34,766 nucleotides of DNA from a virus. Positions within the stretch are counted from its first letter, which is position 1. Each line of letters starts with the position of its first letter. Shown here one piece after another: positions 8,775 to 15,955 of this stretch. A program made the position numbers and the translations under genes. The stretch is taken from positions 1 through 34,766 of IMG/VR virus record IMGVR_UViG_3300047562_004050; one strand, written 5' to 3'. The notes beneath the pieces are model-generated. The model made no database searches, was not told the origin of the DNA, and worked only from the letters and a program-made list of their open reading frames with translations.

Positions 8775-9782
8775 TTAAACTTTTCGCCACGCGGCAAATT
8801 TCAATTCAGCTTGTAAGCCTTGGTATGTATTATCTTCTATCATCTTTTCTACGTTTTGTAAACCGTTTAAATACATTTCGTTAATGTCTTTTCCAGGAAC
8901 ATCTGTTGGCCATATACAAATCTTATATCCAGCTTTTATTACCTTTTCCATTCGTTTATGTATTTCTTTGTTGCGAGGCTCAGCATCAAATACAAATATA
9001 GCTGATTGCGGGTTCTTAACTCCATTAGTATTACCTTCAGCACCAGCCATAGCAACAGCATTTTCTAAGAAGAAACTATCAATAGCACCTTCTACAATGT
9101 AATATGGTTCATTAAAATTGACTTTGTCAAGGCCAAAGATCTTAGGTCTTTCCTCGAACATAATAGTTATATATCTTGGAGCATTCGGGTCAAAACCACG
9201 AGCAGACACGCCAAAGCATTTTCCGTTTTCATCTAAGAAAGGAATGATAAGTCTAGGTTCGTCTTTACCAATGTAATCAAATTTATCTGGAATTATGCTG
9301 TTAATCCAAGTCTTAAACTTTTGAGCATAATAAAGACGATAATGATGGTGAGAAGGGATTTGTCTTTTTTGAATATATTTTTTAATAGGATGGTCAGGTT
9401 TAAGCTGACTTACCTTTTTAATACTTTTCAAAGGATCTTTAGTAAACTTTGGAGCCTGTGTTTTAAACTGCTCAGTATTATTTGTAGAACTTGATGTTGT
9501 GTTGGCAACAAACTTCTCAGTGACATAATCATTGAAAAGTAGAGGATCCAAGTTTTTAAGGAAATAGTTGAAGCCTTGGCTGGCTCCACAGTTGTGACAA
9601 TAGTAAGAGAACTTATTGTCTCTTTCTAAAAGCCAACCACGAGCTTTACTACGAGACTTCTCAGAGTCACCACAGATGGGGCATCTAAAGTTTATCTTGT
9701 AGGGGTTTGTATGTTTTATCTTGAAGTTATCTAGACGCCCTGAGAGCATTTGAGCGTACTGAATATCAATGAAATCTACCAT
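8775..9782 (-). CDS. DNA primase, T4 gp61-like
   Basis: 335 residues from ATG 9782; a TTG four codons upstream is an alternative. The N-terminal zinc ribbon is FRCPICGDSE ... YYCHNCGASQG (Cys34, Cys37, Cys62, Cys65). The TOPRIM-like core follows with YYIVEGAIDSFFLENAVAMAG (the catalytic Glu) and AIFVFDAEPRNKEI (the metal-binding DxE). It makes RNA primers for lagging-strand synthesis together with the gp41 helicase found later in the window. A near-perfect sigma70-type promoter lies just upstream, and thyX follows directly, so primase and thyX are probably transcribed early. Confidence 0.88.
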   Translation of the reverse strand: MVDFIDIQYAQMLSGRLDNFKIKHTNPYKINFRCPICGDSEKSRSKARGWLLERDNKFSYYCHNCGASQGFNYFLKNLDPLLFNDYVTEKFVANTTSSSTNNTEQFKTQAPKFTKDPLKSIKKVSQLKPDHPIKKYIQKRQIPSHHHYRLYYAQKFKTWINSIIPDKFDYIGKDEPRLIIPFLDENGKCFGVSARGFDPNAPRYITIMFEERPKIFGLDKVNFNEPYYIVEGAIDSFFLENAVAMAGAEGNTNGVKNPQSAIFVFDAEPRNKEIHKRMEKVIKAGYKICIWPTDVPGKDINEMYLNGLQNVEKMIEDNTYQGLQAELKFAAWRKV

Positions 9783-9808
9783 AATATAATCCAAAACGTT
9801 ATAGATGC

Positions 9809-9836
9809 ATTATATCTACAACTCGAAAAATGTCAA
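9809..9836 (-). promoter_or_regulatory. Sigma70-type promoter for primase-thyX
   Basis: The minus strand carries TTGACA (9836-9831), a 16-base spacer starting TTTTT, and a perfect TATAAT (9814-9809). Transcription would start near 9802, about 20 bases before the primase ATG. The box overlaps the stop of the upstream coiled-coil gene. Three other promoters here share TTGACA with a 16-base spacer. Confidence 0.8.
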
Positions 9837-10327
9837 CCGAAAAGTGGTGCCCACTGAATTTGACTTGCTAAGAGAATTACTACAGCGCTTATTCCTGCGA
9901 TGTACCACTTAAAGTTCTCAAGGCGAGACGTTTTTGCTTCAAGTTCATTTAGTCTTTTGTCAAGAGAGCCGTTCATTTTAGAAAGTTCTCTCATGATCTC
10001 TTCGTTTCTTTCTTTTCTATTTTGAGCATTTTGATCTGATAATCTTTGATGATCTTCACGAGAAGATTTACGATATTCTTCTAAGCGCTCGCTCATTGTT
10101 TCAGATCTTTTCATATCTTCAAGTCTGTGCTGCTCAATTCTTTCTTCGAGATATTCTAAGTTGTCTGCAGTATTTTTTAATATTTCTCCATGTACAGCAA
10201 CCTTTTGAGACACCTCGGCCATAGCCTCTAGTGCGGCGTCGAATTTACTAAAGAATTTTTCAATTTGCTTAACGTCTTTTTTAATTAACGCTAAATCAGT
10301 TTTAAGCTCTGATAAATCGTCTGCCAT
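9833..10327 (-). CDS. Coiled-coil protein with C-terminal membrane anchor, lysis region (XhlA-like shape)
   Basis: 164 residues, not recognised as a named family. Residues ~1-135 are charged heptad-rich coiled coil (DLALIKKDVKQIEKFF, NLEYLEERIEQHRLED, LDKRLNELEAKTSRLEN). Residues ~143-160 form one transmembrane helix (WYIAGISAVVILLASQI), followed by a short tail. This layout resembles XhlA-type phage lysis-associated proteins, though those are usually shorter. It follows the spanin genes, separated from them by a terminator 14 bases before its own ATG. TAGAGGAAAG is a good ribosome site. No other holin candidate is seen beside the endolysin, so a holin or accessory role is possible but unproven. 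Confidence 0.6.
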   Translation of the reverse strand: MADDLSELKTDLALIKKDVKQIEKFFSKFDAALEAMAEVSQKVAVHGEILKNTADNLEYLEERIEQHRLEDMKRSETMSERLEEYRKSSREDHQRLSDQNAQNRKERNEEIMRELSKMNGSLDKRLNELEAKTSRLENFKWYIAGISAVVILLASQIQWAPLFG

Positions 10328-10340
10328 TTACTTTCCTCTA

Positions 10341-10371
10341 AAATAAAAAGCCCCGCTTTACATGACGGGGC
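10341..10371 (-). terminator. Rho-independent terminator after the spanin genes
   Basis: The minus strand reads GCCCCG, a 10-base loop, CGGGGC (arms 10371-10366 and 10355-10350), then TTTTTATTTT. It ends the spanin transcript. The next gene starts 14 bases later, so that gene needs read-through or a promoter overlapping this region. Confidence 0.85.
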
Positions 10372-10419
10372 GGATTGTGTCAAACAATCATTTTATAGTT
10401 GATTATATTTATCTTAAAA

Positions 10420-10776
10420 TCATTCCCATACTTTTTCATATGTAGCTATAATTACTTTTTGTTGTTGAATAAGAGCTCTAATATCAGAAAGATTTAAAGC
10501 TATATTTTCATAACCTTTAGAAGTAAGAGCAAAGAGAGCTTTGTCGCCCTTCATATTCGCGAATACTTCTTCTACATTTTCTGGTGTAACGATGATAAAC
10601 TCAAAATCTCTAAGATTAAGTTCATCTGGTTTTGGAACCGAAGGCTTAGGAGGCCTTACGAATTCAGTCTCCGTCACTACTCTCGGCGGTGGCTCCACTG
10701 TCGGTCTGGACGAGCACGCCGCGAGCAACAAGATCATCGTAAATCCAAGGGCATTCACTGTTAAACGATCTAGCAT
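10420..10776 (-). CDS. Outer-membrane spanin lipoprotein (o-spanin, Rz1-like)
   Basis: 118 residues from ATG 10776, chosen because AGGAAG lies six bases upstream; an in-frame ATG at 10797 is the alternative. A lipoprotein signal ends in the lipobox LLAAC, so the mature protein would start at a lipidated Cys followed by SSRPTVEPPPRVV. The proline-rich segment (PPKPSVPKP) is typical of o-spanins. The C-terminal half is longer than in lambda Rz1. Its first part lies within the end of the i-spanin gene in another frame, the usual spanin architecture. The pair would bridge the periplasm and fuse the two membranes in the last step of lysis. Confidence 0.82.
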   Translation of the reverse strand: MLDRLTVNALGFTMILLLAACSSRPTVEPPPRVVTETEFVRPPKPSVPKPDELNLRDFEFIIVTPENVEEVFANMKGDKALFALTSKGYENIALNLSDIRALIQQQKVIIATYEKVWE

Positions 10777-11194
10777 TTGTCGCTTCCTTTTCTGCATCTG
10801 TCAAAGGTGCACCAGATTCAAGCTCAAAACATCTCATAGCCTTTGCTGATGCATTATTCACTATTCTTTCAACTAAGACGGGCTTAGCTGCGGCAAGAGC
10901 ATCAAGTTCATGCTTGCCAAGTCTATCTCTTAATTCATTATTTTGTCTGCGGATACTATTAAAATCTTCTTGTAAAGCAGCAATACTCTCTTGTGATCTT
11001 TGATAATCTGCTTGAAGAGTATTAATTGTTTCAAGATTTTTTTCATTAACAGCTTGTATTTGATCAACCTGAGCTGTAAGTGTAGCATTGTAGGAGGTAA
11101 GTTCCATGATAGTGGCTTGGGTGTTTTTGTAATAAACAGCACCACCGCCAGCCACTACCATTAATATCATTCCTACATAGATAAAAGAAGGCAT
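10664..11194 (-). CDS. Inner-membrane spanin (i-spanin, Rz-like)
   Basis: 176 residues. An N-terminal signal-anchor helix (FIYVGMILMVVAGGGAVYY) is followed by a long periplasmic coiled coil (about 25-95: MELTSYNATLTAQVDQIQAV ... SIRRQNNELRDRLGKHELD) with a heptad pattern. A cysteine-containing C-terminal region follows (AMRCFELESGAPLTDAEKE ... NSECPWIYDD). This is the classic i-spanin plan. The last ~113 bases overlap the start of the o-spanin gene in a different frame. The assignment rests on architecture and on the partner, not on close sequence recognition. Confidence 0.82.
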   Translation of the reverse strand: MPSFIYVGMILMVVAGGGAVYYKNTQATIMELTSYNATLTAQVDQIQAVNEKNLETINTLQADYQRSQESIAALQEDFNSIRRQNNELRDRLGKHELDALAAAKPVLVERIVNNASAKAMRCFELESGAPLTDAEKEATNARSFNSECPWIYDDLVARGVLVQTDSGATAESSDGD

Positions 11195-11219
11195 AATTTA
11201 ATACCAAAGAAAACTAAGA

Positions 11220-11444
11220 TTACTCTTCGTCCTCATCTTCGTCGTCTTCATCTTCGTCTTCATCTTCGTCTTCATCTTCTTCATCTTTTGACTCTTCTAG
11301 TTCTTCATCATCTAGTCCAGCCATTTCCATGTACTTAGCTTCTAGAGCAGCAACTACTTTTTCTTGAATAGCTTCTTCAAAAGCTTCTTTCATTTCTAAC
11401 GGACGGCCTGCCATAGCCTCCTGTACGATTTTTTCTAAAGACAT
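11220..11444 (-). CDS. Acidic prohead core protein, gp67-like
   Basis: 74 residues. A helical N-terminal part (KIVQEAMAGRPLEMKEAFEEAIQEKVVAALEAKYMEMAG) is followed by an almost unbroken Asp/Glu tail of about 25 residues. T4 gp67 (PIP), a scaffold-core component of the prohead, has the same plan of a short helical head and an acidic tail. AAAAGGAGATAG is a strong ribosome site, and a late-promoter-like AATAAATA lies at 11475-11482. It sits between endolysin and spanins, an unusual place for a core protein, so the name is tentative. Confidence 0.55.
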   Translation of the reverse strand: MSLEKIVQEAMAGRPLEMKEAFEEAIQEKVVAALEAKYMEMAGLDDEELEESKDEEDEDEDEDEDEDDEDEDEE

Positions 11445-11474
11445 TTCTATCTCCTTTTGAGTTATGTAATGTAC

Positions 11475-11482
11475 TATTTATT
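11475..11482 (-). promoter_or_regulatory. Late-promoter-like box (AATAAATA)
   Basis: One mismatch to TATAAATA. It overlaps the endolysin stop, 31 bases before the gp67-like start. Confidence 0.4.
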
Positions 11483-12338
11483 ATCCAAATAATTTTGCCT
11501 GAGTGGCTGGTCCTGCAATACCATCAGCAGTTAAACCATTCATCTTCTGCCACTTCTTAAGTGCAGTGAGAGTACCAAAGCCGAAATCACCATCCGCTGC
11601 AATACCAAGAGCCTTTTGCATTTTGGCTACGTCATCACCTTTATCACCTTTCTTAAGTGTTCTAACACCAGAAGCTTTAGGAGCCGCAGTTTTTGCTTTT
11701 GGAATAGACTTACCTCCAAGAATAGCTTTAGCTTCCTCGTAACGCTTATTGCGATCATCTAAACCAATTGTACCACCATTAATCTTTTTTGTCAACCCTA
11801 AATTGTCATCTGCGTCAGCATATCTGTCAAGTTTGTTTGTTTTCCAGAACCAGCATGCAGACTCAAGAGCACCTTTTGGTGTAGCTACATATTCTGCTGC
11901 TTCTTCTGCTGACATTCCAACTGATTTTCCGAATGCTGTATAATTATTGCGACCAGTGAGTTGCTTAATGCCACGTCCGCGGAACCTCCAACCATCGCCA
12001 GGCTGTACATTTCCCATTGCTCCTTGCTTACTTCTGAATTCATCTTGGTAAACATAGTTGGCAATTTTTTCAGGGTTTCTAGCATATTCTTTAGCATCTC
12101 TTTTTCCTGGACCAAAATAACGACCAAAGACTGAAGTAAGAGCCTTTTCGCTATAGTTAAGATTTTCTTCTAATAGAGTAAAGTCTGCAGACTCATGACC
12201 ACATTGAGCCATAAAAGCAGCAATACGTAAAGGTGTATTGATTTCATATTGTTCAAACATAGGAACAGCAGCATCATACCAAGCTTTTGGATCTTTATTC
12301 TTTGGAATCATGGCACTGAATTGGTCTAGAGTAATCAT
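11481..12338 (-). CDS. Endolysin: GH19-type glycosidase with C-terminal peptidoglycan-binding domain
   Basis: 285 residues. Residues ~1-205 are a GH19 chitinase/lysozyme-like domain. AAFMAQCGHESADFTLLEENLNYS carries the catalytic HE pair, then YFGPGKRDAKEYARNPEKIAN, then the GWRFRGRGIKQLTGRNNY block typical of phage GH19 endolysins. After a linker rich in Ala/Pro/Lys (~208-225) comes a PG_binding_1 domain (GVRTLKKGDKGDDVAKMQKALG, DGDFGFGTLTALKKWQ, DGIAGPATQAKL). It would cut peptidoglycan glycan strands from the cytoplasmic side once the inner membrane is permeable. No signal peptide is seen. The ATG overlaps the upstream stop (ATGA), with GGGAG before it. Confidence 0.92.
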   Translation of the reverse strand: MITLDQFSAMIPKNKDPKAWYDAAVPMFEQYEINTPLRIAAFMAQCGHESADFTLLEENLNYSEKALTSVFGRYFGPGKRDAKEYARNPEKIANYVYQDEFRSKQGAMGNVQPGDGWRFRGRGIKQLTGRNNYTAFGKSVGMSAEEAAEYVATPKGALESACWFWKTNKLDRYADADDNLGLTKKINGGTIGLDDRNKRYEEAKAILGGKSIPKAKTAAPKASGVRTLKKGDKGDDVAKMQKALGIAADGDFGFGTLTALKKWQKMNGLTADGIAGPATQAKLFG

Positions 12339-12895
12339 ATCTTATCTCCCATTATGTCTCTGAGTTTTTTCTTCTTAGATTTGTTTTGTGAAGTCCATCT
12401 TTTCTGAGCTTCTTTTGAGAATGAATTGCCATCCATACCAGCAATATTTCCACTACCTACGTTATTTGCAGGTTCTTCATCTAATTCTGGTTTTGTGTTA
12501 ATTTTTTTGTTGACATTTTCTGCCAATTGGATATAATTGACATATCGGTCATTAAATAATAATAGAGACTCATTAATCTGTTCTTCAGTAATATCTTCAG
12601 TAAGCAAAGAATCATCTGAGAAATGATTCCATTCTTTAATAAGATAAAGAGCAGCAGCGTATGAAGCAAGTCGAGTGCTACCGCCAGGAACCTTTGCTAA
12701 GATCTTCTTGAGATTTGCAATCATAATATCAAAGATACCCCAAGCTCTACTTTGTTCGCTTCGAGTAAAATCTTTTCTTTTAATGAGAACTTTACCTTTT
12801 TCATCTATGATCCCAAGTTTATACGCCTCCCATTTATTAAATGGAGTTGCAAGTCTGCGTACAAACTGATATACTAAAAACAGGTCTACGATCAT
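12335..12895 (-). CDS. Conserved T4-like marine phage protein, function unknown
   Basis: 186 residues. The blocks YQFVRRLATPFNKWEAYKLG and KVPGGSTRLASYAAALYLIKEW look like a family I associate with marine T4-like myoviruses, without a known function. The C-terminal part is low-complexity and basic, with ELDEEPANNVGSGNIAGMDG followed by a lysine-rich tail. ELDE resembles the candidate protease sites in the proteins described at 13644-17535, but there is no capsid-targeting-like N-terminus. Its position among virion-type genes suggests a structural or assembly role. Confidence 0.6.
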   Translation of the reverse strand: MIVDLFLVYQFVRRLATPFNKWEAYKLGIIDEKGKVLIKRKDFTRSEQSRAWGIFDIMIANLKKILAKVPGGSTRLASYAAALYLIKEWNHFSDDSLLTEDITEEQINESLLLFNDRYVNYIQLAENVNKKINTKPELDEEPANNVGSGNIAGMDGNSFSKEAQKRWTSQNKSKKKKLRDIMGDKI

Positions 12896-12898
12896 AGA

Positions 12899-13273
12899 TC
12901 AAATTTCCTTAAGTTTTTCTTTAATACCTTCATCTGAAAGTATATTATCTTTGTGAAGCATCACGTCTTCATATTTAATAATCTGCGGCATGAAATTTAA
13001 ATACTCTACAAATGGTTTTAAGTATTCGTGATATTCTGATAATTTCATGAACAGCATATTGGTTGCTTCCGGCCCGAATACATTATAAATGATAATCAGA
13101 TGATTCAGAATCAACCTTTCTTTTAAATCTGCGTCTTGTTTATACCTACCGAAAAGCTTACGGAGATACTGAAAACGTTTTAAATCTTCTTCAAATTCCG
13201 TTATGTCTGAACATTGAGGATTATCATAATGTTTAGATGCAAATAACAGAAAGGTTGATTCTGTCAACTTCAT
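12899..13273 (-). CDS. Conserved T4-like marine phage protein, function unknown
   Basis: 124 residues, mostly helical by eye. FLLFASKHYDNPQC and RFQYLRKLFGRYKQDADLKERLILNHLIIIYNVFGPEATNML are well-formed blocks I associate with T4-like marine phages, with no functional motif visible. It lies three bases before the next gene of the same string (stop 12899, next start 12895). It is probably expressed with the virion-type genes around it. Confidence 0.6.
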   Translation of the reverse strand: MKLTESTFLLFASKHYDNPQCSDITEFEEDLKRFQYLRKLFGRYKQDADLKERLILNHLIIIYNVFGPEATNMLFMKLSEYHEYLKPFVEYLNFMPQIIKYEDVMLHKDNILSDEGIKEKLKEI

Positions 13274-13288
13274 TCTCTAAATGCCGTA

Positions 13289-13612
13289 TTATGGAGCTGG
13301 ATCTGCTACGATTGTATCTTCAACGGCTGTGTTACCTGTTACACCAAGGTCACCAGCATCAGCAGCAGAAACTTTCATAGGAATAAGAATTTCTGTCTTA
13401 TGACGTGTGTTTCCTAGACCATCAGTATATGTGTGATATAGATTCCAACCTGGAGTCTTAAGACCTTTTGCACGGTTAGAAGCAACACCAGCTTCTTCTG
13501 TATCTACAAACACGGCATTGTCGCGATCGTTTGATTTGTTTGTATTGTTTGCATCATCCTCTAACCATTTTGGTACTGAAGCTAATGCGTCGGTTTTTCC
13601 CCAAAGTGCCAT
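13289..13612 (-). CDS. Probable virion protein (MALWGK family)
   Basis: 107 residues. MALWGKTDALASVPKWLEDD, an Asn/Lys/Ser linker, AVFVDTEEAG, then GLKTPGWNLYHTYTDGLGNTRHKTEILIPM. The MALWG start and the PGW..Y.TYTD block resemble small proteins found among structural genes of marine T4-like phages. It has no enzymatic motif. AAGGAG lies ahead of the ATG. The virion assignment is from resemblance and context. Confidence 0.5.
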   Translation of the reverse strand: MALWGKTDALASVPKWLEDDANNTNKSNDRDNAVFVDTEEAGVASNRAKGLKTPGWNLYHTYTDGLGNTRHKTEILIPMKVSAADAGDLGVTGNTAVEDTIVADPAP

Positions 13613-13643
13613 TTTTGTTCTCCTTAGTTTGGGTTTTATAAAA

Positions 13644-15134
13644 TTAATTGGCTCGTGATTTAGTTGCTGCTAGCTTTGATTGAGCTCTTTCAACGTCTTT
13701 CTTTAATTTTTGTCTTTGAACCTCAACAGCTCTTTGTTTTCTGAGCTTATCTAACTTTGCTTTCATAGCGTCGTTCTTTGCGGCTGCTGTTCCACGAACA
13801 TTTCCTTGTTTATTTACAACAGCCTTCTTAGCTAAACGTGCTGCGCCAACCGCAGCTTTCGCTCCAACTTTAAAAGCACCCCCAATAACTTTACCGATAA
13901 TCTCGTCAAGCTGTTCAACTGATAAAGTATCGACATCAATATTATTTTCTAGTAGATAAGCTTCAACTAAATCATACTGTGTTTGTTCATCGAGCTCAAC
14001 TTCTTCTTTGCGCATAGAAGCTAGGGAACGTTGAGTAGAAGTCATTTGACGAACTGGCTTCTTGCGACCACGGTTTTTCTCACGCTCTTTTTTAAGCCAA
14101 TCACCCTTTAACTTTGGTGCCGCTTCATCGAGCTCAACTTCTTCTTTTTTACTTATACTCTTTAATTGTTTCTTTAAATCATCACTTTTAGCTAAAGACT
14201 TTTCGTATTCTTTTGCATAGTCTTGATAATTATTAGTCTTACTTTGTCGAATCATTTGTTCACGATCCGCTCTAGTCTTTCTAATTTCTTTATCAAGTCT
14301 GTGTTTCTTAAAGGCAGTACCAATAGCTTTTATTGGACCTTCCTCAAGCTCAACTTCTTCTTTTTTCATCTTTGCTTTTGCTGCAAGTTGTTTAGCAAGT
14401 TTATCTTCTTCACGAGCAGTTTTAGCATTTGGATCACGAAGTGAACTGCGCTTTTTGAGCTTTGATTGCATAGAACTGATAAAGGCTTTCTGTAAATCAG
14501 ATACTTCATCAAGCTCAACTGATTCATCAAAATGTTTTCTAATATGATCAGTAGCATCCCAAGCGTGATTACTCATTTTTTCTAATTTTTCATGTGAGTG
14601 TTTACTTTTATCCTTAGCAGCTTCTCTGTGAGCCTTTGCAGCGTCGACATGTCTATTCCAAGCAATTTCATGATTTCTAGCTGCAGCAGTGCTCCTTGTT
14701 TGATCATAAGCAGTACCATGTTTTTTTGCTGCATTATCGTGATCTTTAGCAATTCTATGTAAATCATCACTTGTTAAATTACTTTCACCTAGCTCAACTT
14801 CTTCTTTCATCTTAGATAGATGTGCTTGTGCTGCTTTCATACCATCTTTTGTGTATGGATATGATTTTACAACCTTACCATCTTTACCAATTACGTCATG
14901 AGAACCTTTACGACCCATTTCTGGAGATAGTGATGAAACATATGCTTTTTCATCAAGTTCAACTTCTTCATTTCTCTCGGCAGAAAGCTTAGCAGCAACA
15001 GCCATTTGTTGACGCTTTTTCTGCGACTTACCTTTGAACTGAGGAGCATCAGAGTCTTGGAAGTCCTTTACCCAAGTACCCATATCATCAGATGCTTTAA
15101 GTTTTTCTTCGAGATGTTTTTTGAAGCCTTGCAT
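13644..15134 (-). CDS. Repeat-containing basic polyprotein with capsid-targeting-like N-terminus
   Basis: 496 residues, Lys/Ala/Glu-rich, no enzymatic domain seen. The N-terminus MQGFKKHLEEKL resembles the T4 capsid-targeting peptide of internal proteins (MKTYQEFIAE). Six copies of a heptad (E/S)VEL(D/G/E)E split it into modules: residues 56-62, 111-117, 204-210, 259-265, 331-337 and 377-383. They are followed by K, S, V, G, A and Q. These fit the T4 gp21 prohead-protease rule of cleavage after (L/I)xE. The modules between are basic and helical. The predicted result is a set of basic peptides released inside the maturing capsid, like T4 internal proteins. A perfect late promoter lies upstream, with GAGGAAA before the ATG. 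Processing is inference. Confidence 0.7.
   Translation of the reverse strand: MQGFKKHLEEKLKASDDMGTWVKDFQDSDAPQFKGKSQKKRQQMAVAAKLSAERNEEVELDEKAYVSSLSPEMGRKGSHDVIGKDGKVVKSYPYTKDGMKAAQAHLSKMKEEVELGESNLTSDDLHRIAKDHDNAAKKHGTAYDQTRSTAAARNHEIAWNRHVDAAKAHREAAKDKSKHSHEKLEKMSNHAWDATDHIRKHFDESVELDEVSDLQKAFISSMQSKLKKRSSLRDPNAKTAREEDKLAKQLAAKAKMKKEEVELEEGPIKAIGTAFKKHRLDKEIRKTRADREQMIRQSKTNNYQDYAKEYEKSLAKSDDLKKQLKSISKKEEVELDEAAPKLKGDWLKKEREKNRGRKKPVRQMTSTQRSLASMRKEEVELDEQTQYDLVEAYLLENNIDVDTLSVEQLDEIIGKVIGGAFKVGAKAAVGAARLAKKAVVNKQGNVRGTAAAKNDAMKAKLDKLRKQRAVEVQRQKLKKDVERAQSKLAATKSRAN
13986..14969 (-). repeat. Six interspersed EEVELDE-coding repeats
   Basis: Copies code at 14949-14969, 14784-14804, 14505-14525, 14340-14360, 14124-14144 and 13986-14006. 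They are also near-identical at the DNA level (GAAGAAGTTGAGCTY core) although spacing varies from 46 to 93 codons. Codon-level conservation suggests recent module shuffling or conversion. Confidence 0.85.
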
Positions 15135-15161
15135 GTTATTTCCTCTTAGAATTCTTTTAAC

Positions 15162-15169
15162 TATTTATA
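15162..15169 (-). promoter_or_regulatory. T4-type late promoter (TATAAATA)
   Basis: An exact TATAAATA on the minus strand, 28 bases before the polyprotein ATG at 15134. Confidence 0.75.
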
Positions 15170-15177
15170 AGATATGG

Positions 15178-15486
15178 TTACCACTTGACTTTATCAGCCC
15201 AGTAAGCAGCAGACATCTTGCCTTTTGCGATGTTCTTTCTGTGACGAGCTTTAAACGATTTTCTCTTCATCTTCATTCGCTTTGACTCGCCCTTCTTAGG
15301 ATCACCGGCAGTCTCTGCCCCTTGTTCTCCAAAACGAATAGTCTTTACTTGACCATCTTTTTTAGCCACAACTATATGACTCTTCTCAGGATGGCCTGGT
15401 GTTCTCTTTGGTTTATTGAAACCGGCCACACCAGCTCTTGCGAGACGAGGATCTTTTTCTTCTAAAAATTGTTTAAAGCTTTTCAT
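15178..15486 (-). CDS. Small basic protein with capsid-targeting-like N-terminus (DUF6321-like)
   Basis: 102 residues from ATG 15486, which has GGAGGG just before it; longer in-frame starts run into the previous gene. It begins MKSFKQFLEEKDPRLARAG, closely like T4 internal-protein targeting peptides. The C-terminal block KRMKMKRKSFKARHRKNIAKG ... AAYWADKVKW is strongly basic and is a conserved signature I associate with a domain of unknown function (DUF6321) in marine phages. A virion-internal DNA-associated role is inferred from charge and context. Confidence 0.7.
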   Translation of the reverse strand: MKSFKQFLEEKDPRLARAGVAGFNKPKRTPGHPEKSHIVVAKKDGQVKTIRFGEQGAETAGDPKKGESKRMKMKRKSFKARHRKNIAKGKMSAAYWADKVKW

Positions 15487-15487
15487 A

Positions 15488-15955
15488 TTACCCTCCGAAC
15501 TCATGGCCAGCAACACGCTTCATTTGCTTGTTGAATTCTGCTTGAGATGGCTTTTCTTTATAAAGTTTGATTGAGATTTCAGGACGGTCTTTACCTTTGA
15601 TACGCCAGTTGTGTCCTTTTTTCTTATGTTCAGGATCTGTTGTCTTTACGACACGACGCTTATATCCAGCTTCCCAAGTTTCGGATCCTTCTTCAAGATC
15701 TGCTTCTTCATAAGCAACACCTTTATGCAAATGCTTTAATTCTGCTGCATTTTTCTTACGTGCAACAGATGTTAAATTCTTTTTTTCAGCACCAGTAATC
15801 TCATCTGGTAAAACCTTCTTTTTATCTAAAGCATCAACATCACCGTCATTATCCCAGTCAATTCCACGATCTTTAATAGCATGCTTTAAAGACTTATTAG
15901 GATCTAAAGCGTGTGGAATTTTCTTTTCATCAAGGAATTGCTTAAATCTAATCAT
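15488..15955 (-). CDS. Predicted virion-internal protein with EF-hand loop
   Basis: 155 residues. The N-terminus MIRFKQFLDEKK is capsid-targeting-like. Residues 33-44 form a canonical 12-residue calcium loop (D33, D35, D37, D39, D41, D44 in DWDNDGDVDALD). DLEE at 86-89 before Gly90 fits a gp21-type cleavage site and would split an acidic/EF-hand half from a basic half rich in Lys/Arg. The ATG overlaps the stop of the nucleotidyltransferase polyprotein (ATGA). Its own stop lies one base before the next ATG, so the set is co-translated. Confidence 0.65.
   Translation of the reverse strand: MIRFKQFLDEKKIPHALDPNKSLKHAIKDRGIDWDNDGDVDALDKKKVLPDEITGAEKKNLTSVARKKNAAELKHLHKGVAYEEADLEEGSETWEAGYKRRVVKTTDPEHKKKGHNWRIKGKDRPEISIKLYKEKPSQAEFNKQMKRVAGHEFGG

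Noticed and set aside
10376-10383. TTTGACAC as a -35 box for the coiled-coil gene
   Set aside because: The matching -10 position falls inside the terminator stem and is poor (TAAAGC).
11220-11300. GAA/GAC-rich run as a simple repeat of interest
   Set aside because: Explained by the acidic tail of the gp67-like protein.
13986-14969. Spaced near-identical 20-base repeats as a CRISPR array
   Set aside because: They are in-frame codons for EEVELDE with spacers of very uneven length, part of a coding sequence.
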